Source of the DNA: JAEUUM01 sp038326165
GTDB lineage: Bacteria; Bacteroidota; Bacteroidia; Chitinophagales; Saprospiraceae
Direction of reading: 5' to 3'
DNA: 23,399 nucleotides
NCBI GenBank assembly: GCA_038326165.1
Contig: JBBQJT010000055.1
Span: 1-23,399, forward strand
In this document: in pieces, positions 8,737 through 15,399 of the stretch
How the letters are laid out: each line of letters begins with the position of its first letter
Position numbering within the stretch: the stretch's first letter is position 1
Translations under genes and position numbers: made by a program
The notes under the pieces: generated by a model
Database searches by the model: none
The model's input: the letters and a program-made list of their open reading frames with translations, nothing else
What the model was told of the DNA's origin: nothing

Positions 8737-10011
8737 ATGAAATCATTTTACGTGAAATTTCAGCTTTGGTTGAACCAAAAACAACTTATTGTAATTTTCC
8801 TGCTTGCGTCATGCACTTTCGTCTCCGCACAGTCTCTCAATTTTCAGTTTATAAATCGTACCACATCAGTTCAAATTCCTTGTAATTTTGTACAACAATA
8901 CATCATAGTAAGTTTGCGAATAAATGATCTAATTGATGCCAAATTCATTGTAGACACAGGAGCAGAACAGAGCCTTTTTACAAACGAACTCATTCCCTTT
9001 GCACTTGGCAAACAAGCTATCCGAAAATTAAAGGTATTTGGGAGTGACCGTTCCAAACCCATTGATGCTGCATTGTATTCAGGCATAAAATTAACAGTTG
9101 GCAACTTAATCATTGGGCCCTGCAATTTCATCGCATTGACTGACCAATATTTTCAATTTGAATCATTGATTGGAACTCAGGTTGATGGTATTATTGGCAT
9201 GGATTTACTGGGAGCGTTTGGCTTAGAAATTAATTTCACGAAAAAAAAACTGAGCTTATTTCATCCCAACAAAAAAATAAATACAAGCAAATTTGAAAGT
9301 GTAGAGGTGAACAAATACCGTGGAAGAATATTTGTCCCCGTTCAAACAATAAGTTCAATTGGTCAATTGGATACCTTGAATATGTTGCTAGATACTGGTG
9401 CTGGAACCACCTTGATCATAAACGAAATCAATTATATGCCAAAGGAGGCGCAATTTCAACCCATTAATGGACATCTAGGTATAGGACTAGGTGGATATTT
9501 AATAGGCAAATTAGGCATTTTGAATGGACTATCAGTTGGAAAGACGTACTTTTCGCAGGTGCCTATATCACTCAAAGCCAATTCCAACTATGACCGGGAC
9601 AGTAGTATCTTCAAATACGATGGACTTATAGGCAATGTGCTGCTGAGTTATTTTGAAATTAGGATAAACCACAACGCAACGGATATATATTTAAAAGCCA
9701 AAAAGAAAGGAGCCCTAGTTATTCCAATTGACCGAAGCGGAATGATGGTGCTTGCTAGTGGCAAGGACCTGGATGAATTTACGATAGCTGAAGTGCTTGA
9801 AGGAAGTGGAGCCGATAAGGCTGGTATTAAACCCGGCGATAAAATCCTGCAATTGAATGGCATCCCACATTGGTTGTTGAACCTGAGGTCAATCAACAAG
9901 GCATTGTGCAACACTAAGAGACATAAAGTCGTTCTGAAGTTCAAAAGAAAAGATCTGGAAAAGAAGATTACAGTAAATTTAAATGAAATAATCCAAAGGA
10001 AAATTGATTAA
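8737..10011 (+). CDS. Double retropepsin-like aspartyl protease with C-terminal PDZ domain, 424 aa
   Basis: The ATG at 8737 is preferred; an in-frame TTG at 8731 would add two residues. The N-terminus is hydrophobic (LIVIFLLASC) and ends in SAQ, so it is exported. LASC could act as a lipobox, or signal peptidase I could cut after VSA. Two aspartyl protease half-sites occur in one chain: FIVDTGAEQSLF (Asp73) and MLLDTGAGTTLI (Asp219). Each is followed by a hydrophobic-hydrophobic-Gly flap/psi-loop segment (DGIIGMDLL; DGLIGNVLL). Retropepsins dimerise to bring two such Asp together, so this protein may form the active site within one polypeptide. From about residue 345 there is a PDZ domain with GSGADKAGIKPGDKILQLNG, which commonly binds C-termini or unfolded segments. 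It is a common Bacteroidota architecture; substrate unknown. It is transcribed away from the haloperoxidase-like gene. Confidence 0.9.
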   Translation: MKSFYVKFQLWLNQKQLIVIFLLASCTFVSAQSLNFQFINRTTSVQIPCNFVQQYIIVSLRINDLIDAKFIVDTGAEQSLFTNELIPFALGKQAIRKLKVFGSDRSKPIDAALYSGIKLTVGNLIIGPCNFIALTDQYFQFESLIGTQVDGIIGMDLLGAFGLEINFTKKKLSLFHPNKKINTSKFESVEVNKYRGRIFVPVQTISSIGQLDTLNMLLDTGAGTTLIINEINYMPKEAQFQPINGHLGIGLGGYLIGKLGILNGLSVGKTYFSQVPISLKANSNYDRDSSIFKYDGLIGNVLLSYFEIRINHNATDIYLKAKKKGALVIPIDRSGMMVLASGKDLDEFTIAEVLEGSGADKAGIKPGDKILQLNGIPHWLLNLRSINKALCNTKRHKVVLKFKRKDLEKKITVNLNEIIQRKID

Positions 10012-10013
10012 GC

Positions 10014-10046
10014 TATTTCATGAAATAAAAAAAATACTTACCTTTG
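10014..10046 (+). promoter_or_regulatory. L21-L27 promoter -7 box with overlapping 14-bp palindrome
   Basis: TACCTTTG at 10039-10046 is an exact TAnnTTTG -7 element, 33 nt before the rplU ATG. The expected -33 position holds no TTG. Instead a perfect 14-bp palindrome, TATTTCATGAAATA, lies at 10014-10027, starting two bases after the upstream stop codon. It could be an operator or a chance AT-rich palindrome. The -7 call is well supported; the operator idea is inference. Confidence 0.55.
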
Positions 10047-10079
10047 CGTCCGCTTATTTAAAAACCAAATATTAACATC

Positions 10080-10391
10080 ATGTTTGCTATCGTATCTATT
10101 GCTGGTCAACAGTTTAAAGTCGGCGAAGGTCAAAAGATCTACGTCCACCAGCTGGATGCTAAAGAAGGTGACAAGGTTTCATTTGACCAAGTTCACCTAA
10201 TTTCATCCGGCAGTGATGTAACATTGGGAAAACCTGTAGTAGCAGGTGCTCATGTTACCTCAACCGTTATTCGTCACTTGAAAGGCGATAAAGTTATCGT
10301 TTTCAAGAAAAAACGCAGAAAAGGCTATCGTGTCAAAAACGGACACCGTCAGTCATTTACTCAAATTGAAATCAATTCTATCACCCGGTAA
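10080..10391 (+). CDS. rplU: 50S ribosomal protein L21
   Basis: This 103-residue protein matches L21 over its whole usual length. It begins MFAIVSIAGQQFKVGEG, has the KEGDKVSFDQV strand, and carries the 23S rRNA-binding signature VIVFKKKRRKGYRVKNGHRQ near the C-terminus. L21 binds domain VI/I regions of 23S rRNA in the large subunit. Some Bacteroidota L21 proteins carry C-terminal extensions; this one does not and ends INSITR. It is the first gene of the usual L21-L27 pair, with rpmA 31 nt downstream, and is driven by the TACCTTTG promoter about 33 nt upstream. Confidence 0.98.
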   Translation: MFAIVSIAGQQFKVGEGQKIYVHQLDAKEGDKVSFDQVHLISSGSDVTLGKPVVAGAHVTSTVIRHLKGDKVIVFKKKRRKGYRVKNGHRQSFTQIEINSITR

Positions 10392-10422
10392 TTGACCCGG
10401 AAATTTTAAAAATTAAAATACC

Positions 10423-11073
10423 ATGGCTCACAAGAAAGGTGCAGGTAGTTCAGATAACGGACGGGATAGTCAAAGTAAAAGACTTGGCGTAAAATTATTT
10501 GGTGGCCAGAAAGCCATCGCAGGAAACATACTGGTTAGACAGCGTGGAACTCGTTTTCATCCTGGAACTGGTGTTGGAATTGGTCGCGATCACACTTTAT
10601 TCGCACTCATTGATGGTACTGTTACTTTCAACAAACGCAGACTTGGCAGAACATTTATTACTGTTGTACCAGCCCAGCCAGTTGAAGAAAGAGTAGCACC
10701 TATTGCCAAAGCTACCAAGGCTAAGGCTGCTCCAGCAGTTGCAAACGAAGAAGTAGCACCTGTAGAAGCCGCGGCTCCAGTTGAAAAGAAAGCAAAAGCT
10801 CCTAAAGCAGAACCAGATGGAAAGAAAGACAGTCTAAAGAAAATAGAGGGTGTAGGGCCAAAAATTGAGGAATTGTTGCACAATGCCGGTTTGCTTACAT
10901 TTGCGGATGTTGCAAATTCTACAGTGGAGGCTATAAAAGCAATTTTAGATGAAGCTGGACCACGGTATGCTATTCATAACCCAACTACATGGCCACAACA
11001 AGCAAAATTAGCTGCTGATGGCAATTGGGATGAATTGAAAACACTTCAAGATGAATTAAACGGAGGAAAATAG
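10423..11073 (+). CDS. rpmA: 50S ribosomal protein L27 with C-terminal helix-hairpin-helix extension, 216 aa
   Basis: Residues 1-82 are canonical L27: MAHKKGAGSSDNGRDS at the N-terminus, which reaches the peptidyl-transferase centre, then RQRGTRFHPGTGVGIGRDHTLFA-type core and FNKRRLGRTF. L27 is normally about 85 aa, so this is some 130 aa longer. Residues 83-135 form an Ala/Lys/Pro/Glu-rich low-complexity linker (KATKAKAAPAV; KKAKAPKAEPDGKK). Residues 136-216 form a helix-hairpin-helix domain with LKKIEGVGPKIEELL, GLLTFADVA and an ILDEAGPRYAIHNP...W segment. The same domain type occurs as an extension of other Bacteroidota ribosomal proteins (notably L21), where its role is not established; nucleic-acid contact is plausible from the HhH motif. 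The frame is continuous with no sign of error, and a strong terminator follows. Confidence 0.96.
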   Translation: MAHKKGAGSSDNGRDSQSKRLGVKLFGGQKAIAGNILVRQRGTRFHPGTGVGIGRDHTLFALIDGTVTFNKRRLGRTFITVVPAQPVEERVAPIAKATKAKAAPAVANEEVAPVEAAAPVEKKAKAPKAEPDGKKDSLKKIEGVGPKIEELLHNAGLLTFADVANSTVEAIKAILDEAGPRYAIHNPTTWPQQAKLAADGNWDELKTLQDELNGGK

Positions 11074-11104
11074 TTCTCTTTATTTACTCCTTAAGAAATT
11101 CTGA

Positions 11105-11142
11105 AAGCAGGTCAATACTAAATTGACCTGCTTTTTTTTTTT
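11105..11142 (+). terminator. Intrinsic terminator of the L21-L27 operon
   Basis: A perfect 12-bp stem pairs AAGCAGGTCAAT (11105-11116) with ATTGACCTGCTT (11122-11133) around a 5-nt loop. A run of Ts follows to 11142. It lies 32 nt after the rpmA stop codon, in textbook form. Confidence 0.95.
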
Positions 11143-11148
11143 AAATAC

Positions 11149-11178
11149 TTTGAAAAGTGAAATCCGTTATTATATTTG
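11149..11178 (+). promoter_or_regulatory. Promoter of the HYR-repeat protein gene
   Basis: TTTG (11149-11152), 18 nt of spacer, then TATATTTG (11171-11178) gives an exact Bacteroidota TTTG/TAnnTTTG promoter. The start of transcription would be near 11185, leaving a leader of about 55 nt before the ATG at 11240. That leader contains a four-codon frame (ATG at 11229, reading MKFK) whose TGA overlaps the real ATG as ATGA. Confidence 0.75.
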
Positions 11179-11239
11179 TCTTGCGCTGCAAAACACAGCA
11201 AATTAAACAATAACCAACCAATCATTAAATGAAATTTAA

Positions 11240-14200
11240 ATGAGAAACTTTACCTCCCATTTTTATGGGTTAAGAATTGAGAATTCTAACCCAAAGAGAC
11301 AGACCAAAATAGTTGGCGTTCTACTGATCGCTTTGCTGAGTCTATTTTATAATCAAAGCAGCTTTGCACAATGCCTCAACAGCTCGCAATTTGGAACTGT
11401 AAACGCTCCTACTAACTCTACGCCGATCACAATTACAACCTGCGCTTTTGCGGGTGAGTACAGTACGGTGAATAACTGTGTTGCAGGTAATAGCTATACT
11501 TTCAACGCCACTGGAGGGTCCGGTAATTTTATAACTATCCGACAAGGCACATTCAATGGCGCCGTACTCGGATTTGGGAATGCTCCCCAGACCGTCGTCT
11601 GTACAGCTAATGGTCCATTATTTCTGCACTACAATACCGATGCACTTTGTGGTACAGACTTTACTTGTCACACCGGCACAGTAGCCTGCAATAACTGTTC
11701 AGTTGTTCCTCCGCCTCCCAATGACCTGTGTGCGGGAGCCCTTCCGATCACTTGTGGTACCGTTATAAATGGCAATACAACAACTGCAACAGTTGACGCC
11801 GTTCCAACATGTGTAACTAACTTAAATACCGCACCAGGATTGTGGTACAAACTTGATAATGCAGTAGGTGCTGTAACACTGAGCTTATGTGGTAGTGCCT
11901 TTGATACCAAAATAGGTGTCTTTTCAGGAACTTGTGCCAGCTTAGTCTGTGTAACAGGGAATGATGACTTCTGTGGTCTCCAATCACAGGTGAGCTTTAC
12001 CGCGGTTTCTGGCACTTCTTATTTCGTTCTGGTAACTGGATTCAGCACCGGTGCTGGAGCCTTCACCTTAACGCCCACGTGCACACAACCACCTCCTGAT
12101 CCATGCCAGGCACCAATTGATACCATCATCTGTGCTCAATCTAAAACTAGGACAAGCTCAGGAACTGGTGTCTGGAGCCCTAATTCTTGTGGCTTCTCTA
12201 CACCGGGCAACGAGAAGGTTTATAGCTTTACACCTATTAGTACAGGGATGCACACTTTGCAAGTAACTGCAGCAACAGGTGGTTTTGTAGACTATTTCTG
12301 GAAAGCAGCATCAGCTGGTTGTGGGCCAGCAGGCTGGACTTGTATAAAAGATATTTCATCTCCTCAAAGTGTTACCTTTGGACCTCTGACAGCTGGGGTT
12401 ATTTATTTTATATTATTTGACCCAGAAATAACGAGCACAGTAACTCAAACCTTCCTGATCAATTGTCCTCCTGCAACTCCGCCTAATGATATGTGTGCGA
12501 ATGCTATTGCGGTTGCCTGCGGATCAACCGTCACAGGGAACACCAACACTGCAACTTTAGACGGTCCTGCAACATCTTGTTCTGGCGCTTCTGTAGCACC
12601 TGATGTTTGGTACACCATAACGGGTACAGGTACCGCAATCACTGTAAGTCTATGCGGATCAGCTTACGATACCAAATTAGAAATTTATACCGGAGCTTGT
12701 GGATCACTCATATGTTTTGCAGGCAACGATGATTTTTGTAGTCTCCAATCGCAGGTAACTTTTAATTCTGTTCTTGGAACTGTTTACCGTATTAGGGTAC
12801 ACGGGTTTGTAGGAGCTACTGGTGCATTCACAATGACAACTACTTGTGTTGCTGGTGCTTTAACATTGACATGCCCTCCTGCTACAACTGTATCATGTGC
12901 CAGTGCAGTTCCTCTTCCAAATCCAGCCTCAGCCACGGCTTCCTCACCTTGTTTTGGTGCCATTACAATAACCCATACTGGAGATGTGATATCAGCCCAA
13001 AGCTGTACAAATAGATATACCATTACCAGAACATATAGTGCTTCTGATCTTTGTGGAAATGTGGCCAATTGTACTCAAATCATAACAGTTAATGACATCC
13101 TTGCACCAAATATCACCTGTCCTGCACCAGTTACTGTATCATGTGCAGCATTGGTACCTCCGGTTAATTTGGGAAGTGTAATAGCATCAGACAATTGTAC
13201 AGGAGCGGTGGTAATCACTTTTGTCAGTGATGCAATAACAGCTCAAACTTGTGCCAACAGATACACGCTAACAAGAACTTACAGAGCCACAGATATTTGT
13301 GGAAACAGTGCTACATGCGCACAGATCATTACTGTTAACGATCTGACCCCTCCAACAATTACTTGTCCTTTGCCAGTCACTGTTTCATGCGCTGCATTGA
13401 TACCTCCACCAAATATTGGATCGGTTACGGCTTCTGACAATTGTATTGGAGTAGCGGTAGTTACATTTGTCAGTGACGCCATAAGTGGGCAAACATGTGC
13501 CAATAGGTACACCTTGACCAGAACCTACAGAGCTACAGATATTTGCGGAAATAGTGCCATATGCGCACAGATTATTACTGTGAATGATCAAACCCCACCA
13601 AGTTTGTCTTGCCCTGCCAACTTATCATTTGAATGTGCAACAGCTGTGCCAACTCCTAATCCAGCAACGGTTACTTCATCTGATAATTGCGTGGGTGCAA
13701 CAACAAATTCATTTGTGAGCGATGTCATCACTAACCAGACCTGTGCCAATAAGTACACTTTAACAAGAACTTATCGCGCTACAGATGTATGTGGCAATTC
13801 AGCTACTTGTGCACAAACCATAACTGTGAATGATGTGACTCCTCCCATGCTAGTAGGTGTTCCGGCCAATATCACAATAGAATGTGACCAAACTGTACCA
13901 AATCCTCCAAACGTCACTGGAACAGACAATTGTACGGGAGCAGTAACTGTAACATTTAAGCAAACTTCAACAAAGAGCAATTTCACAAATCAGTGTAAAG
14001 CTTATTCATACACCATCACAAGAACTTGGACAGGAACAGATGTTTGCGGCAATCAAACCAACAGAACTCAAATCATTCAAGTAAGAGATACCAAGCCACC
14101 AGTTTGGCTTAGCACGCCTCCTGCTTTTATTACTGTACAATGCGATGAAGATGACGTAAACAATGAAGATCCAATTGCAGAAGATGCATGCGACGGAAAC

Positions 14201-14932
14201 CCAAGTGTGCTGCTTAAAATAGAGTATTTAGGAATACCTGGGGGCTGTGCAAGCAGCTACAATGTAAGATATACATGGACAGCTGGTGACAAATGTGGCA
14301 ACATCATTAAATTTGTTCAAATTATTACAGTTGTTGATACAGAAGCGCCAATCATCAAATGCCCTAATAATATAGTTGTAACATCTAATGTTCCGCTTCC
14401 AATAATATGGTCATTGCCAAGTGCAAGCGATTTCTGTGATGGACAAATTATTCCAGTCCAAAAGTCTGGACCTCCAAATGGAAGTATTTTCCAACCAGGA
14501 ACAGTAACATTGATATCCTACTCGGCAACTGACCAATGTGGGAACGTAGTTACCTGTGCATTTACAGTAACCGTGTTGGATTCCAATCCAGGTAAATTGA
14601 ACTTAATTGATAATACTGCAGTAGACAACCAAATCTTACAAAACGAGGATAATGACGCTGTGAGCGAAAATGGCATAACACTTTATCAAAATGAGCCAAA
14701 TCCTTTTGCTACAAACACCTTCATTCGGTTTGACCTAGACAGAACACAAAATGCAATGCTTTGCATTTTTGATGTAAATGGCAGAATGGTGAAGTGCTTT
14801 GAAAATACTTTCAACATGGGTGAAAACAAAGTTGAAGTTACTCAAGGTGACCTTCCTTCGGCTGGTGTTTATTTCTATCAGTTAAAAACAGCTGAAAATA
14901 ATAGTACCAAGAGAATGATTATGATTCGATAG
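11240..14932 (+). CDS. T9SS type A secreted protein with pre-peptidase-like and HYR-like repeats, 1230 aa
   Basis: The signal peptide is preceded by a long N-region (about 20 residues) and has core IVGVLLIALLSLF with cleavage near SSFAQ. A Cys-rich N-terminal module follows (residues about 44-155). Residues about 157-284 and 412-539 are two copies of a bacterial pre-peptidase/PPC-like beta-sandwich, each starting PPND-x-CA and containing SLCGSA-[FY]-DTK and GNDDFC-x-LQSQV. A related module lies between them (285-411). Residues about 540-1117 hold six HYR-like repeats of about 82 aa (CPxPVTVSC ... ASDNC ... YTLTRTYRATDICGNSA ... ITVND) and one more classical HYR unit. Residues about 1140-1230 are a T9SS type A sorting domain (LYQNEPNPFATNT ... 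IFDVNGRMV ... GVYFYQLK ... MIMIR). No catalytic residues were recognised, so an adhesin or matrix role is likely. It has its own promoter and terminator. Confidence 0.93.
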   Translation: MRNFTSHFYGLRIENSNPKRQTKIVGVLLIALLSLFYNQSSFAQCLNSSQFGTVNAPTNSTPITITTCAFAGEYSTVNNCVAGNSYTFNATGGSGNFITIRQGTFNGAVLGFGNAPQTVVCTANGPLFLHYNTDALCGTDFTCHTGTVACNNCSVVPPPPNDLCAGALPITCGTVINGNTTTATVDAVPTCVTNLNTAPGLWYKLDNAVGAVTLSLCGSAFDTKIGVFSGTCASLVCVTGNDDFCGLQSQVSFTAVSGTSYFVLVTGFSTGAGAFTLTPTCTQPPPDPCQAPIDTIICAQSKTRTSSGTGVWSPNSCGFSTPGNEKVYSFTPISTGMHTLQVTAATGGFVDYFWKAASAGCGPAGWTCIKDISSPQSVTFGPLTAGVIYFILFDPEITSTVTQTFLINCPPATPPNDMCANAIAVACGSTVTGNTNTATLDGPATSCSGASVAPDVWYTITGTGTAITVSLCGSAYDTKLEIYTGACGSLICFAGNDDFCSLQSQVTFNSVLGTVYRIRVHGFVGATGAFTMTTTCVAGALTLTCPPATTVSCASAVPLPNPASATASSPCFGAITITHTGDVISAQSCTNRYTITRTYSASDLCGNVANCTQIITVNDILAPNITCPAPVTVSCAALVPPVNLGSVIASDNCTGAVVITFVSDAITAQTCANRYTLTRTYRATDICGNSATCAQIITVNDLTPPTITCPLPVTVSCAALIPPPNIGSVTASDNCIGVAVVTFVSDAISGQTCANRYTLTRTYRATDICGNSAICAQIITVNDQTPPSLSCPANLSFECATAVPTPNPATVTSSDNCVGATTNSFVSDVITNQTCANKYTLTRTYRATDVCGNSATCAQTITVNDVTPPMLVGVPANITIECDQTVPNPPNVTGTDNCTGAVTVTFKQTSTKSNFTNQCKAYSYTITRTWTGTDVCGNQTNRTQIIQVRDTKPPVWLSTPPAFITVQCDEDDVNNEDPIAEDACDGNPSVLLKIEYLGIPGGCASSYNVRYTWTAGDKCGNIIKFVQIITVVDTEAPIIKCPNNIVVTSNVPLPIIWSLPSASDFCDGQIIPVQKSGPPNGSIFQPGTVTLISYSATDQCGNVVTCAFTVTVLDSNPGKLNLIDNTAVDNQILQNEDNDAVSENGITLYQNEPNPFATNTFIRFDLDRTQNAMLCIFDVNGRMVKCFENTFNMGENKVEVTQGDLPSAGVYFYQLKTAENNSTKRMIMIR
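12858..14590 (+). repeat. Seven tandem HYR-like coding repeats, exact 246-nt period in the first four
   Basis: The conserved [Q/N]-[TS]-C-[AT]-N core starts at 12998, 13244, 13490 and 13736, which is an exact spacing of 246 nt (82 codons) for four successive units. Units 5 and 6 are longer and more divergent, and unit 7 (from about 14350) looks like a standard HYR domain. Units 2 and 3 are about 80% identical in protein. They differ in many synonymous positions, so they are not a recent DNA duplication. Confidence 0.85.
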
Positions 14933-14955
14933 AGTCATTCGGTTGACTAAATAAT

Positions 14956-14994
14956 GAAAGCCCTTCAGAAACATTTCTGAGGGGCTTTCTTTTT
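14956..14994 (+). terminator. Intrinsic terminator of the HYR-repeat gene
   Basis: A 16-bp stem with one G-U pair joins GAAAGCCCTTCAGAAA (14956-14971) to TTTCTGAGGGGCTTTC (14974-14989), with a T-run to 14994. The perfect pairing leaves only two spacer bases, so the closing pairs must open to form the loop. It lies 24 nt after the stop codon. Confidence 0.92.
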
Positions 14995-15012
14995 GGGGTG
15001 TTACAACAAAAA

Positions 15013-15040
15013 AAAAGAGAAAGTTTGAACTTTCTCTTTT
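15013..15040. terminator. Perfect 13-bp inverted repeat, possible bidirectional terminator
   Basis: AAAAGAGAAAGTT (15013-15025) pairs exactly with AACTTTCTCTTTT (15028-15040) around TG. An A-run precedes it and Ts end it, so it could act in both directions between the converging gene sets. Its stem is AT-rich and weaker than its neighbours. Confidence 0.55.
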
Positions 15041-15092
15041 GGTCATCAACCTTATTATTTTAACCTTGGGGTGTACCTAATTTTGGAGGGAT

Positions 15093-15122
15093 AAAAAATA
15101 AGCCGGCCCTGAGGGCCGACTT
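15093..15122 (-). terminator. GC-rich minus-strand terminator
   Basis: This hairpin has two 10-nt arms (15100-15109 and 15113-15122) and a 3-nt loop, followed on the minus strand by a T-rich tail (15099-15093). It stops either the candidate small RNA or read-through from the six-gene operon that ends at 15400. Confidence 0.85.
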
Positions 15123-15198
15123 ACTACACAAATTATAATCCCATGAACATATCCTATTAGTTGATCAAACATGATTCGCTGTGCGTTTATCTTATTTG
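15093..15198 (-). ncRNA. Candidate small RNA of about 105 nt (with own promoter and terminator)
   Basis: The end is well defined: on the minus strand AAGTCGGCCC (15122-15113), loop TCA, and GGGCCGGCTT (15109-15100) form a 10-bp GC-rich stem with one G-U pair, followed by ATTTTTTA. The wobble pairs only on this strand, which fixes the direction. Upstream, TTTG (15236-15233), 20 nt, then AATATTTG (15212-15205) resembles a promoter with one mismatch, predicting a start near 15198. There is no convincing coding frame; the only ATG-led frame (from about 15170) reads through the terminator. The alternative is that this is the distal end of a 280-nt 3' UTR of the operon ending at 15400. Confidence 0.35.
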
Positions 15199-15399
15199 AT
15201 GATACAAATATTTAAAATTTCTAGGGGCAATTCAAATACAAAAAATAGGCGTTGTACAATTAATATTTATTCAATACTTCTTATTATGATTTATATTGAA
15301 CTGAATAACAGTACTATATATATTACTTTCAAGTCTGTAAGATGAATAATTGTGAACCTTAATTCAGATATTTAAAGATAAAATAAGTCCAAAATTTAT
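15123..15399. other. AT-rich intergenic stretch upstream of the terminator hairpin
   Basis: This stretch separates the peroxidase stop codon from the minus-strand terminator. The half from 15240 to 15399 is very AT-rich and has no frame of note on either strand. The half nearer the terminator is the body of the candidate small RNA. No tRNA, repeat or mobile-element end was seen. Confidence 0.5.

Noticed and set aside
12858..14590. Periodic repeats that could suggest a CRISPR or satellite array
   Set aside because: The 246-nt period is a multiple of three, the repeats are coding HYR-like domains in one frame, and there are no spacers.
15160..15172. Short ATG-led minus-strand frame (31 codons) in the small-RNA candidate
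   Set aside because: It reads straight through the terminator stem and T-run, and the encoded peptide has no recognisable features.
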